Assembly (NCBI RefSeq): GCF_036170895.1
Contig: NZ_CP108036.1
Location: 1,550,001 to 1,614,000 of the forward strand
Reading direction: 5' to 3'
Source of the DNA: Streptomyces erythrochromogenes
Lineage (GTDB): Bacteria > Actinomycetota > Actinomycetes > Streptomycetales > Streptomycetaceae
Length of the DNA: 64,000 bases
Shown in pieces: positions 34,295 to 43,416 of the stretch. The notes under the pieces were generated by a model. That model had not been told where the DNA came from. It searched no databases and saw only the letters and a list, made by a program, of their open reading frames with translations. Both the position numbers and the translations under genes were made by a program. Numbering within the stretch: the first letter of the stretch is position 1; every line of letters begins with the position of its first letter.

Positions 34295-35086
34295 GTGACC
34301 CAGCAGATACAGGAGCCGGAGCTGACCGGAGTGCGCAATTTCCGCGATGTGGGCGGATTGCCGACTTCTGATGGACGAAGGGTCGGGACGGGACGACTCT
34401 TCCGAAGCGGACATCTCGCACATGCCACCGAAACCGATGCAGAGTTCCTCGCTTCGCTCGGCCTCCACACCATCTTCGACTTCCGCAACGGCGCCGATCA
34501 CGCCCTGGAGGGCCCGGACGTCGAACTGCCCGGCGTGCGGAACGTCAACATCCCGCTCTCGGACCCGGCGGACGGGCGGGAGTTCTGGCGGCTCGTCCGC
34601 GACGGCGACCTCGACCAGCTCCGCTCGATCCTCGGTGACGGCAAGGCCGCCGCCCGGATGGCGAACTCCTACCGCGGGATCATCCGGACCCGCACCGCCG
34701 AGCACAGCCGGGTCGTCCACGCCATCGCCGAGGACAGCGTCCCCGCCCTGCTGCACTGCGCGGCCGGCAAGGACCGGGCCGGCCTCTCCGTCGCCGTCAC
34801 CCTGCTCGCGGTCGGCGTCGAGCGCGAGGCGATCGTGGCGGACTACCTGGAGTCCAACGCCCCGCACCGCCGCTACCGGGTGCGCCGCAGCTCCGAGTCG
34901 GCCGAGGCCCGCTCGCCCGAGGTGATGGAGCTGCTCGCGCCCCTCTTCGACGCCCGCGCCGAGTACCTGGTCGCCGCCTTCGACACCATCGACGAGGTCT
35001 GGGGCGGGGTGGACCGCTACCTGGCGGAGGGCCTCGGGCTGAAGCCCGAGACCCTCGACCGGCTCCGGGACCGGCTGTTGGTCTGA
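34295..35086 (+). CDS. Tyrosine-specific protein phosphatase (Y_phosphatase3 type)
   Basis: 263 residues. The P-loop is HCAAGKDRAGLS (HCxxGKDRxG), preceded by the family N-terminal motif NFRDVGGLPTSDGR and FRSGHL. This group dephosphorylates phosphotyrosine and sometimes phosphoinositides; MptpB of mycobacteria belongs here. GTG at 34295 has GGAGGAG at 34283-34289. Divergent from the M23 peptidase gene. The substrate is unknown. Confidence 0.9.
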   Translation: MTQQIQEPELTGVRNFRDVGGLPTSDGRRVGTGRLFRSGHLAHATETDAEFLASLGLHTIFDFRNGADHALEGPDVELPGVRNVNIPLSDPADGREFWRLVRDGDLDQLRSILGDGKAAARMANSYRGIIRTRTAEHSRVVHAIAEDSVPALLHCAAGKDRAGLSVAVTLLAVGVEREAIVADYLESNAPHRRYRVRRSSESAEARSPEVMELLAPLFDARAEYLVAAFDTIDEVWGGVDRYLAEGLGLKPETLDRLRDRLLV

Positions 35087-35100
35087 TCCGGGACGAGGGA

Positions 35101-35173
35101 CCCGGGACGAGGGCCGACGCCCGGGACCCGGGACGAGGGCCCCGGGACGAGGGGCCGACGCCCGGGACCCGGA
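35101..35173. repeat. Two ~33-bp near-identical direct repeats between convergent genes
   Basis: Copies begin at 35101 and 35141, each built from CCCGGGACGAGGG, CCGACG and CCCGGGACCCGG and differing mainly by one extra G. A third partial copy (GGGACGAGGGA) precedes them at about 35090. The unit is itself partly self-complementary (CCCGGG), so the block may act as a bidirectional terminator between the phosphatase and the hopanoid operon. Confidence 0.7.
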
Positions 35174-35208
35174 CCGGGGCCGGCCTCGGGCCGGGGGGAC
35201 GCAGGTCG

Positions 35209-36615
35209 TCAGCGCGCCGCGACGGCCTGCTTCACCAGCGTCCTGCCGAAGTCCCACATCAGACCCGACCCGCCGTGCGCCTCGTCCATCACCTCGCGGA
35301 AGGCGGCGACGAACCGGTCCACGTCCTGCTCGTCCAGGACCAGCGGCGGAATCAGCTTGATCACCTCCAGGTGGTCCCCGGAGACCTGGGTCAGGATCCG
35401 GTGCTTCTGCAGCAGGGGCACCACGACCATCTGCGCGAAGAGGCCCTTGCGGGCCGCCTGGAGCACGGTCCAGCGGCTGCGCAGCCCCAGCGAGGAGGGC
35501 CGCCCGAACTCGATGCCGATCATCAGGCCGCGCCCGCGCACCTCGTGCAGCAGCTCGTACTCGTCCACCAGGGCCGCGAGCCGCCCGCGCAGCAGGTCGC
35601 CGGTCGCCCGGGCGCGGGCCGCGAGCCCTTCGTCCTCCATGACGGACAGCACCGCCAGCCCGGCCGCCATCGCCTGCGCGTTGGAACCGAAGCTCGCGGA
35701 GTGCACGAGCACCCGGTCCATGGACGAGTAGACCTTCTTGAAGATCCAGTCCTTGCCCAGGGTCGCGCCGACCGGCACGTAGCCGCCCGACAGCGCCTTG
35801 GCCACGCACACCAGGTCGGGCTCCACACCCGGCTCGTGCTGGTACGCGTAGAAGTCCCCGGTACGTCCCAGACCGGTCTGCACCTCGTCCGCGATCAGCA
35901 GCGCCTTGTGGCGGTGCAGCAGCTCCTGCGCGGCGAGCAGGAATCCGGGCGGGGCCGCGAGGACCCCCTTGCCCTGGATCGGCTCGACGACGAAGGCGGC
36001 GACGTCGCCGCGCTTCAGCTCCCGCTCCAGGGCGGCCAGGTCGCCCAGCGCCACCCGGGTGTCGGGCAGCAGCGGTGCGAAGCCGTCCCGGAAGCCGCCC
36101 TCGCCGTTCACCGACAGCGAGCCGGTGGTCAGCCCGTGGAAGGCGTGGTCGCAGTAGAGGATCCTGGGGCGCCCCGTGGCGTACCGGGCGAACTTCAGGG
36201 CCGTCTCGACCGCCTCGGTGCCGCTGTTGCCGAAGAAGACCCGGTCCAGGTGGGGGCTGTACGAGAGGAGCTTCTCGGCCAGCAGCCCGGGCAGCGGCTG
36301 GCAGTCGAAGCGGGTGAGATCGGCGAGCTGGGCGTCCAGCACGTCGTGCAGCGCCCGCCGGACGACGGGGTGGTGGCGGCCCAGGCCCATCACCCCGAAG
36401 CCGGCCAGCATGTCGAGGTAGTCGTTGCCCTCGGCGTCCCAGAAGTGGGACCCCTCGGCCCGCTCGTAGACCTTGTCGAAGCCGATGGTGCGGAGCATCC
36501 GGGGCAGTTGGTGGTTGAGGTGGCGGGCGTGCAGCTCGTACCGCTCCGCCCCGCGCGCGGCCAACAGGGCGCCGAGGTCGAACCCGCCGCCCCGCCCCCC
36601 TTCCGCCGGGCTCAT
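35209..36615 (-). CDS. hpnO: Class III aminotransferase of the hopanoid cluster (HpnO-like)
   Basis: 468 residues, PLP fold type I. The PLP Lys is in CVAKALSGGYVPVG, the aspartate in LLIADEVQTGLGRTG, and FFGNSGTEAVETALKFAR marks the cofactor site. In hopanoid clusters this enzyme aminates ribosylhopane-derived aldehyde to give aminobacteriohopanetriol. The ATG at 36615 overlaps the hpnH stop (ATGA). It is the last gene of the operon. Assignment to HpnO is from context; the enzyme family alone would allow ornithine/acetylornithine-type substrates. Confidence 0.83.
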   Translation of the reverse strand: MSPAEGGRGGGFDLGALLAARGAERYELHARHLNHQLPRMLRTIGFDKVYERAEGSHFWDAEGNDYLDMLAGFGVMGLGRHHPVVRRALHDVLDAQLADLTRFDCQPLPGLLAEKLLSYSPHLDRVFFGNSGTEAVETALKFARYATGRPRILYCDHAFHGLTTGSLSVNGEGGFRDGFAPLLPDTRVALGDLAALERELKRGDVAAFVVEPIQGKGVLAAPPGFLLAAQELLHRHKALLIADEVQTGLGRTGDFYAYQHEPGVEPDLVCVAKALSGGYVPVGATLGKDWIFKKVYSSMDRVLVHSASFGSNAQAMAAGLAVLSVMEDEGLAARARATGDLLRGRLAALVDEYELLHEVRGRGLMIGIEFGRPSSLGLRSRWTVLQAARKGLFAQMVVVPLLQKHRILTQVSGDHLEVIKLIPPLVLDEQDVDRFVAAFREVMDEAHGGSGLMWDFGRTLVKQAVAAR

Positions 36616-37643
36616 GCCGACCTGTCCCGGTTGCCTCCGACCGTCTCCCGGGCGGCCCGCAGGGATTCCTTGAGGGAGCCCATGGTGGCGAGGACGGCGG
36701 TGGGCTCGTAGCCGCAGTGCGCCATGCAGTTCGCGCAGCGCGGGTCCTTTCCGCGGCCGTACTTGCTCCAGTCGGTCTCTTCCACGAGCTCCCGGTACGT
36801 CGGCACATAGCCGTCGCTCATCAGATAGCAGGGGCGCTGCCAGCCGAAGAGGGAGTAATTCGGAATGGCCCAGGCCGTGCAGGGGAAATCGGCCTTTCCT
36901 TCCAGGAAGTCCAGGAAGAGCGGGGAGTGGTTGAGCCGCCAGCGCCGCCGGTTGCCGCCCGCGAACGCCTTCCTGAAGAGTTCGCGGGTCTGGTCGACGC
37001 CCAGGAAGTGCTCCTGGTCCGGTGCCTTTTCGTAGGCATAGGCGGGCGAGATCATCATCTCGTCCACCTGCAGGTCGTCATTGAGGAAGTTGAGGACCTC
37101 GATGACCGTCTGCGGGGTGTCGGTGTTGAAGAAGGTGGAGTTCGTGGTCACCCGGAATCCACGCCTCTTGGCCTCCTTGATGGCCGCGACCGCCTCGTCG
37201 AAGACGCCTTCCTTCGCCACCGATTCGTCGTGGCGCTCGCGCAGGCCGTCGATGTGCACGGCGAAGGCGAAGTACGGGGAGGGCGTGAACTTCTCGATCT
37301 TCTTGCGCAGCAGCAGCGCATTGGTGCAGAGGAAGACGTACTTCCGCCGCGCCACCAATTGCCGCACGATCTCGTGGATCTGCGGGTGCATCAAGGGCTC
37401 CCCGCCCGCGATGGACACCATGGGCGCACCGGACTCCAGCACGGCCCCGACCGCCTGGGCCACCGGCATGCGCTGCTTGAGCACTCCTGCCGGGTGCTGG
37501 ATCTTCCCGCACCCCTCGCAGGCCAGGTTGCACGCGTAGAGGGGCTCCAGCTCCACGATCAGCGGGAACTTCTCACGCTTGCGGAGCTTCTGTTCGAGCA
37601 GATAGGTCCCGACCCTGATGGTCTGGCGCAGCGGCATGGCCAT
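36612..37643 (-). CDS. hpnH: Hopanoid radical SAM protein HpnH (adenosylhopane synthase)
   Basis: 343 residues. The radical SAM cluster motif is CNLACEGC (CX3CX2C) at about 38-45, followed by SIAGGEPLMHP, the SAM-binding GGEP loop. A C-terminal Cys-rich segment CANCMAHCGYEPTA is typical of HpnH. The enzyme joins the 5'-deoxyadenosyl group to diploptene, giving adenosylhopane. ATG at 37643 has AGGAGGTGA at 6-7 bp. Six bases separate it from hpnG upstream. Confidence 0.93.
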   Translation of the reverse strand: MAMPLRQTIRVGTYLLEQKLRKREKFPLIVELEPLYACNLACEGCGKIQHPAGVLKQRMPVAQAVGAVLESGAPMVSIAGGEPLMHPQIHEIVRQLVARRKYVFLCTNALLLRKKIEKFTPSPYFAFAVHIDGLRERHDESVAKEGVFDEAVAAIKEAKRRGFRVTTNSTFFNTDTPQTVIEVLNFLNDDLQVDEMMISPAYAYEKAPDQEHFLGVDQTRELFRKAFAGGNRRRWRLNHSPLFLDFLEGKADFPCTAWAIPNYSLFGWQRPCYLMSDGYVPTYRELVEETDWSKYGRGKDPRCANCMAHCGYEPTAVLATMGSLKESLRAARETVGGNRDRSA

Positions 37644-37648
37644 CTGGC

Positions 37649-38326
37649 TCACCTCCTGGGGAGCAGCGAAGAACGGTGCCATTCGAAAAACGCGGGCAGT
37701 ACGGCACGCAGAACACGGAAGGCCGATATTCCCCCGCGCAACGTGCCGATTCGGACGAGCTCGTGCTCCGGGGCGTCCACGATCACCCGGACGGCCGCAA
37801 CGGGGCGGTCGCCGCCCCGGACCGCGGCCCAGAGGGTCGCCGCGGATTCCATGTCGACCGCGACGGCGCCGGTGGCGCGCAGGTGCGCGCGCTCCTGGCC
37901 GCGGACGACGTGGTCGGACCCGGTCAGCGGGCCGGTGTGCACGGTCCGGCCGGGGACGGCCCGGGCCAGCGCCTCGGCGAGCAGCGCGGTCCCGGTGCAG
38001 GGGACGGTCCCCCGCGGGTCGCGGATCTCCTCCGCGACGACGAGGTCGCCCGGGTTCATGCCGGGGAGGAGCCCGGCGCAGAACCCGGTGGCGAGGACGG
38101 CGGCCCGCTCCGCCCCGGGCCGGTCGAGGGCCCGGCGGAGGGCCCGTTCGGCCGCGCGCGGGCCCATCCCGGTGCGCAGGAGGGTGTAAGCCCCGGCCTG
38201 CGCACGGTCCGTACCGTGTACGGAGCCGCGCCCCGCGCTGCGCAGCGCCACCTGCTCGATGCGCAGGGCGCACGCGACGAGCAGCGGGCCGGCCCGGTCC
38301 GCCCGGTCGCCCCCGGCGGCGGACAT
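37649..38326 (-). CDS. hpnG: Hopanoid nucleosidase HpnG (purine phosphorylase fold)
   Basis: 225 residues of the nucleoside phosphorylase/5'-methylthioadenosine nucleosidase fold. VAVDMESAA near residue 160 is the conserved purine-site acidic motif, and ATGFCAGLLPGMNPGDLVVA lies earlier. It removes adenine from adenosylhopane. The start shares a base with the shc stop (TGATG at 38324-38328). Gene order shc-hpnG-hpnH supports the call. Confidence 0.9.
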   Translation of the reverse strand: MSAAGGDRADRAGPLLVACALRIEQVALRSAGRGSVHGTDRAQAGAYTLLRTGMGPRAAERALRRALDRPGAERAAVLATGFCAGLLPGMNPGDLVVAEEIRDPRGTVPCTGTALLAEALARAVPGRTVHTGPLTGSDHVVRGQERAHLRATGAVAVDMESAATLWAAVRGGDRPVAAVRVIVDAPEHELVRIGTLRGGISAFRVLRAVLPAFFEWHRSSLLPRR

Positions 38327-40536
38327 CAGGGGTTCCCGGCGGGTGAGCCTGCCGGGGCGGACGGTTCCCCGTACAGGTAGCGGCCGAGCGCGGTCAGCGG
38401 GAACACCTGCCGGTACAGGTGGTAGTTGATGGAGAAGTCCCAGGGGAAGCCGGTGCCGGTGAAGTACGGCTCGTCCCAGGAGCCGTCCGCCCGCTGGGTC
38501 CGGACCAGGTGGGCGACGCCCCGTTCGACGGCCTTGCCGTCCCGTTCCCCGGCCGCCAGCAGGGCCATGAGCGCCCACGCGGTCTGCGAGGGCGTGGAGG
38601 CGCCCTTCCCGGCCCACGAGCGGTCCTTGTAGGAGCGCTGGTCCTCCCCCCAGCCGCCGTCGTCGTTCTGCACGGATTCCAGCCAGTGCACGGCCCGCCG
38701 GACCGCGGGGTGGCCCGGCGCGATGCCGGCCGCGGTGAGCGCGGGCACCACCGACCCGGTGCCGTAGACGTAGTTGGTGCCCCAGCGGCCGAACCAGCTT
38801 CCGTCCGGCTCCTGTGCGTCGAGCAGCCAGGCGATGCCGCGCCGGGTGCGGGCGTCGCCCGCCCGGCCCTCGAAGGCGAGCATCTCCACCACGTGGGCGG
38901 TGACGTCGGCCGACGGCGGGTCGATGACCTCGCCGAAGTCGCAGAAGGGCAGCCTGTTCGGGAAGGGGCTGGTGTTGTCGGCGTCGAAGGCGCCCCACGC
39001 GCCGTCCTTCGACTGCATGCCGAGGTTCCAGGACACGCCGCGGGCGATGGCCGCGTCGACCCGGACCGGGTCCGGGTGTCTGATCCGGCGCAGGGCGAGG
39101 ACGACTTCGGCGGTGTCGTCGATGTCGGGGTAGGTGTCGTTGTGGAACTCGAACGCCCAGCCTCCGGGCGCCAGGCCGGGCCGGCGCACCGCCCAGTCGC
39201 CGGTGCGGGTGATCTCCTCGCCGAGCATCCAGTCCGCGGCCTTGACCAGGGCCGGATGGTCGGGGCGCACGCCCGCGTCGGCGAGTGCGATCGCGGCGAG
39301 GCAGGTGTCCCACACGGGGGACTGGCAGGCCTCGATCATCCGGGCGCCGTCCTCGCGCCGGACCGCGAACCGGTCCAGGGATTCCAGTCCCGCGCGCATC
39401 ACCGGGTGCCCGAGGTCGTAGCCGAGCAGGTGCAGCGCGATGACGGAGTACACGGCGGGCGGCTGGATCCCGCCCCAGCAGCCGTCGTTCTCCTGGCGCT
39501 CGACGATCCAGCGGGCGGCGGTGCCCATGGCCGCCTTGCGCAGCCGGCGCGGGGCGAACCGGCGGTAGACGTGCAGGGCCCTGTCCATCCGCTGGAAGGC
39601 GCCGTCCCAACTGGTCAGCGGGGCCAGGCGGGGTGCGGGCCAGGGCGTCCGCGCGTCGGTGTGCAGCTCGTCGAGGGCGAAGGGGCCCGGGCGGACCGGG
39701 CGCAGCGCGGAGACCACGGTGAGCGGGACGATCGTCTGGCGGGCCCAGCAGCCGAAGTCGTAGATGTTCAGGGGCACCCAGGACGGCAGGAACACCAGCT
39801 CGGGCGGGAGTTCGGGCAGGTGGTCCCAGCTCCACCAGCCGAAGAGGGCGAGCCAGATCCGGGTGAAGACGCGGGCGGCGGCGATCCCGCCGTTGGCCCG
39901 GATCCAGGCCGAGGCACGGCTCATGTGCGGGGCGTCCGGCGCGTCCCCGGCCAGGCGCAGCGCGACGTAGGCCTCGATGGTGGCGGACAGTTCGGGCGGT
40001 CCGCCGTGGAAGGTGGCCCAGGTGCCGTCCTCGCGCTGCTCGCCGCGGATGAACAGGGCGGCGGCGTACGTGGTGGCCTCGTCCCGGATGCCGAGGAACT
40101 GGCGCAGCAGGAGGTCCTCGGCGTCCATGGTGACGTTGGTCTCCAGGTCGCCCTTCCACCAGCCCGCGGGGTCCTGGCGGTCCAGGAGGTGCCGGGTCGC
40201 GCGCGCGGTGGCCTCGTACACCTCGCGCGGGCAGCCGTCCGGCGGTTCGGGCAGGTCCGCCGCGGTGCGTCCCGCGCCTGGCGCACCCGGTTGCCGGTAG
40301 GCGGGCGGCGGGCCGGGTCGCCGGGCCGGGTCGGGCGGGGCGGCGATCCGCTCCGTGACCGCCACCGGTGCGGTGGGTGCGCCGCCGGCCGCCGGACCGG
40401 CCGGGTCGGGCGGGCCCGCGAGCCCGTACTCGGTCCCCGGGGCGGCCGCCCCGGCGGGGCCGGGCGGCGGGGCGCCCGGGGTGGATTCGCTGCCGGCGCC
40501 GGCGCTCTCCGCGCTGCCGTCGGTCGTCGCTGTCAT
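38326..40536 (-). CDS. shc: Squalene-hopene cyclase with long N-terminal extension
   Basis: 736 residues. The catalytic acid motif is DIDDTAE at 471-477 (DxDD). Several QW repeats are visible, such as QENDGCWGG, QSKDGAWGAF, QEPDGSWFG, QNDDGGWG and QRADGSWDEP. It cyclises squalene to hopene at the membrane. The first ~100 residues are Pro/Ala/Gly-rich and unlike the cyclase; the conserved protein begins near EVYEATARATRHLLDRQ. Bacterial homologues are usually about 630-680 residues. ATG 40536 is the only start with a clear frame, but a later start is not excluded. It lies in the hopanoid operon. Confidence 0.95.
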   Translation of the reverse strand: MTATTDGSAESAGAGSESTPGAPPPGPAGAAAPGTEYGLAGPPDPAGPAAGGAPTAPVAVTERIAAPPDPARRPGPPPAYRQPGAPGAGRTAADLPEPPDGCPREVYEATARATRHLLDRQDPAGWWKGDLETNVTMDAEDLLLRQFLGIRDEATTYAAALFIRGEQREDGTWATFHGGPPELSATIEAYVALRLAGDAPDAPHMSRASAWIRANGGIAAARVFTRIWLALFGWWSWDHLPELPPELVFLPSWVPLNIYDFGCWARQTIVPLTVVSALRPVRPGPFALDELHTDARTPWPAPRLAPLTSWDGAFQRMDRALHVYRRFAPRRLRKAAMGTAARWIVERQENDGCWGGIQPPAVYSVIALHLLGYDLGHPVMRAGLESLDRFAVRREDGARMIEACQSPVWDTCLAAIALADAGVRPDHPALVKAADWMLGEEITRTGDWAVRRPGLAPGGWAFEFHNDTYPDIDDTAEVVLALRRIRHPDPVRVDAAIARGVSWNLGMQSKDGAWGAFDADNTSPFPNRLPFCDFGEVIDPPSADVTAHVVEMLAFEGRAGDARTRRGIAWLLDAQEPDGSWFGRWGTNYVYGTGSVVPALTAAGIAPGHPAVRRAVHWLESVQNDDGGWGEDQRSYKDRSWAGKGASTPSQTAWALMALLAAGERDGKAVERGVAHLVRTQRADGSWDEPYFTGTGFPWDFSINYHLYRQVFPLTALGRYLYGEPSAPAGSPAGNP

Positions 40537-40656
40537 GGCTTCCCCTTAGAACAGTGTCCTGTGCTGTGCTGGGGTCTGCCGTCGGCCGGTGCGCGCCACG
40601 TTCAGGTGGCGGCGCCGGCCGGCGACTCGCGATTCATATCCGCTGTCGGGTGGCGG

Positions 40657-41841
40657 TCACCTCTTGCGTACGACGACGAAGTCGGCGAGGTCCACGAGCT
40701 GCTCGCGCACCCGCTGCGGCATGTCGACGTCGTCCAGGGCCCGGATCGCGACGGCGTGCTGGCGGCGCGCCTCGTCCGCGGTCCACTGGCGGCCGCCGGC
40801 CTCCTCGATGAGCGCCGCGCGGGCGGCGAACTCCTCCTCCGAGAAGTTCTCGAAGTCGCTGCTCTTGGCGTCGGCGGCGAGGAGTTCGGCGAGCTGCTCG
40901 GAGGCCGGCCCGCCGGCGGCGAGGGCGGCGACCACCGGCAGGGACTTCTTGCGCTGGCGCAGGTCGCTCCAGGTCTGCTTGCCGGTGGACTCCGGGTCGC
41001 CCCAGATGCCGAGGAGGTCGTCGACGGCCTGGAAGGCGAGGCCGAGGTGGTAGCCGTACTCCTCCAGCTTGTCGGCCGTGCGGTCGTCCGCGCCGCCGAG
41101 CACGGCGCCGATGGAGACCGCGCAGGCGAGCAGGGCGCCGGTCTTGTTGCCCTCCATCTCCAGGCACTCCTCGACGCTGACGCGCTCGCGGTGCTCGTAG
41201 GAGATGTCCTGGGCCTGGCCGTCGATGAGCTTGCGGCTGGCGGTGGTCAGGCGGCGGGTGGCGCGGCCGGCCTCGACGGTGCCGAGTTCCAGCAGGACCT
41301 CGTTGGCGAGGGCGAAGAGGGCGTCGCCGACCAGGATCGCCTGCGCCGGTCCGTGCACCTTCCACACGGTGTCGCGGTGGCGGCGCTGCTCGTCGCCGTC
41401 CATCAGGTCGTCGTGGAGCAGCGAGAAGTTGTGCACGAGCTCGACGGCGACGGCGCCGGGGATGCCGACCTCCGGCGCGGCGCCCGCGGCCTCGGCGGAG
41501 AGCAGGGCGAGGGCGGGGCGGACGGCCTTGCCGCCGTCGCCGTCGGCCGGGTGGCCCTGGGCGTCGATCCAGCCGAAGTGGTAGGCGGCGACGGTGTCCA
41601 TGGGCGCGGCGAGCCGGTCCACGGCCGCGCGGAGCGCGGGGGTCGACATCGTACGGCCGCGTTCCAGGAGGGCGACGGTGTCGGCCTTCTCCACGCCCCT
41701 TCCGGCTGCGCCCACACTGGCATCCGTGTTCTCGACAGCCGGATTCCCCGGGTTCACTGGCTCTCCTCTTGTTCCTGTACGTGCTGTGCTCGTGGTGCTC
41801 GTGACACCGGTGGTGCCGGTCGTCGTGGTGGTGGTCGTCAT
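40657..41841 (-). CDS. Polyprenyl (farnesyl/geranylgeranyl-type) diphosphate synthase
   Basis: 394 residues. The first Asp-rich motif is LLHDDLMDGD (DDxxD at 144-148). The second is AVDDLLGIWGD, the form usual in actinomycetes. A Thr-rich low-complexity tail (MTTTTTTTGT...) of about 25 residues precedes a further ~25 non-conserved residues. ATG 41841 overlaps the hpnE stop (ATGA), which supports it. Within this operon it most likely supplies farnesyl diphosphate for squalene synthesis; chain length cannot be read with certainty. Confidence 0.92.
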   Translation of the reverse strand: MTTTTTTTGTTGVTSTTSTARTGTRGEPVNPGNPAVENTDASVGAAGRGVEKADTVALLERGRTMSTPALRAAVDRLAAPMDTVAAYHFGWIDAQGHPADGDGGKAVRPALALLSAEAAGAAPEVGIPGAVAVELVHNFSLLHDDLMDGDEQRRHRDTVWKVHGPAQAILVGDALFALANEVLLELGTVEAGRATRRLTTASRKLIDGQAQDISYEHRERVSVEECLEMEGNKTGALLACAVSIGAVLGGADDRTADKLEEYGYHLGLAFQAVDDLLGIWGDPESTGKQTWSDLRQRKKSLPVVAALAAGGPASEQLAELLAADAKSSDFENFSEEEFAARAALIEEAGGRQWTADEARRQHAVAIRALDDVDMPQRVREQLVDLADFVVVRKR

Positions 41842-43217
41842 GCCGCCTCCTGCAGAGGGTGTTCGCGGTGGCGGCCGAGTGCAGCGAGGGCGGCCTGGGC
41901 CGCGCTCAGTCCGCTCCGGACGGCGCCCTCCATGGTCGCGGGCCAACCCGTGGCAGTCCACGCACCGGCCAGGTAGAGCCCCGGCGTGTCGGTCCGCGCC
42001 CCGGGGCGCAGCCGGCCGACCCCGGGTGTGGGCGCGAAGGTCGCCGTCCGCTCCCGGGTGACGAAGAAGTCCCGTACCTTGGCCCCGCGCGCGGCGGGCA
42101 GCAGCCGCTCCAGTTCGGGCAGGTACTTGGCGCGCAGCACCGAGACGGGTTCGTCGATGTCGTCCTGGGCGGCGGACTGGGACAGTGCCAGGTACTGGCC
42201 GCCGTCGGGCAGTCCGGAGGATTCGGTGCGGTCGAAGACCCACTGCACCGGGGAGCCGAGTGCGGCGAAGAAGGGCTGCTTGAGCACCTTGCGGTCGTAG
42301 ACGACGTGGACGTTCAGGATCGGCGCGGTGCCGATGTCGAGGAGCTTGTCGGGGTCGGCGAGGGCGCCGCTGGGCAGCAGCCCGTGCGCCTCGCGCTGCG
42401 GTACGGCGAGGACGACGGTGCCCGCTTCGAGGGACTCCTCCTCGGTGTCGACCCGCCAGGCCCCTTCGGGCGTACGGGTCACGGCCGTGGCGCGGGTGCG
42501 CAGCTCCGTCCGTACCCCGGCCGCGTCGAGCTGCTTGCGGGCGAGGGTGTCGTGGAGGTCGCCGAGCGGTACGTGGGCCCAGCCGATGTCCGCCGCGCTC
42601 TTCTCGGAGAGGAGGCCGGTCTTGAAGACCATGGCGGCCAGGCCCAGCGAGGAGTGTGCTGCGGTGGCGTTGAGGGTGGCGATGCCGACGAGGTCCCACA
42701 GGGCCTCGATGGTGCGGGCGGACTGCCCGTAGCGGCCGAGCCAGGTGGCGAAGTCCAGGCCGTCCAGGGCCGGGTCCGCCGGGTCGAGGCGGCGCAGGGC
42801 GAGGGCGGCGCGGCCGACGCTCGCGCGCTCGGCGAGGGACATGTGCGGGTAGCGGGCGAGTGCTCCGGCAAGGTGCAGGGGCACGGGCAGGCCGCCGCGG
42901 CGCAGCCGTCCCAGGCGCGGCCCGCCGGGGTGGGCGACGTCGAGGACGGGTACGTCGAGCCGGTCCTGGAGCGGGGCGAGGGCGGCGCCGTCGACGCGGT
43001 CGAGGAACCACCGGTAGGCCGTGCAGCACCGCAGGTAGACGTGCTGGCCGTTGTCGACGTTGAGGTCGCCGCGCTTGAAGGAGAAGGCGAGCCCGCCGAG
43101 CCGGGGGCGGCCTTCGAGCAGGGTGACGCGGAGCCCGGCGTCGGCGAGTTCGAGGGCGGTGGTGACGCCGGCGAGTCCGCCGCCGACTACGACGGCGTGG
43201 TCTTCGGTGCCCGTCAT
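41838..43217 (-). CDS. hpnE: Hydroxysqualene dehydroxylase HpnE
   Basis: 459 residues, FAD-dependent amine-oxidase/phytoene-desaturase fold. The dinucleotide site VVVGGGLAGVTTALELADAG lies at about 9-28, and the C-terminal FAD contact is LYLAGAWTATGWPATMEGAV. It removes the hydroxyl of hydroxysqualene to form squalene, acting after HpnD and HpnC. ATG 43217 follows GGGAGGG. About 200 bp without a recognisable gene separate it from hpnD. Confidence 0.92.
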   Translation of the reverse strand: MTGTEDHAVVVGGGLAGVTTALELADAGLRVTLLEGRPRLGGLAFSFKRGDLNVDNGQHVYLRCCTAYRWFLDRVDGAALAPLQDRLDVPVLDVAHPGGPRLGRLRRGGLPVPLHLAGALARYPHMSLAERASVGRAALALRRLDPADPALDGLDFATWLGRYGQSARTIEALWDLVGIATLNATAAHSSLGLAAMVFKTGLLSEKSAADIGWAHVPLGDLHDTLARKQLDAAGVRTELRTRATAVTRTPEGAWRVDTEEESLEAGTVVLAVPQREAHGLLPSGALADPDKLLDIGTAPILNVHVVYDRKVLKQPFFAALGSPVQWVFDRTESSGLPDGGQYLALSQSAAQDDIDEPVSVLRAKYLPELERLLPAARGAKVRDFFVTRERTATFAPTPGVGRLRPGARTDTPGLYLAGAWTATGWPATMEGAVRSGLSAAQAALAALGRHREHPLQEAA

Positions 43218-43416
43218 GCGCCCTCCCCCGTGGTGCGCTGGCCCTCCGGGCCGGTCGGCAGGCTCCGGTCCGCAGGAAGGGACGCGCCCGCCGTCGGCGT
43301 GGTTGCCCCGGCCGGCGCTCGGCCCGGACGGCACGCCGCGCCCGTGCGCCGGGCGCCGCCGGCGCACGCCGGGTGGGCGGTGGCGGCGCGCCGCGGGACC
43401 GCCTTCGTCCGGATCG

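Noticed and set aside
35101..35173. Possible CRISPR array
   Set aside because: Only two adjacent near-identical units with no distinct spacers and no cas genes.
38419..41976. Very long plus-strand open frame (1185 codons) opposite the hopanoid genes
   Set aside because: It is antisense to shc, the prenyl synthase and part of hpnE. Its translation is Val/Gly/Asp/Arg-rich without domains, the usual mirror of GC-rich codons.
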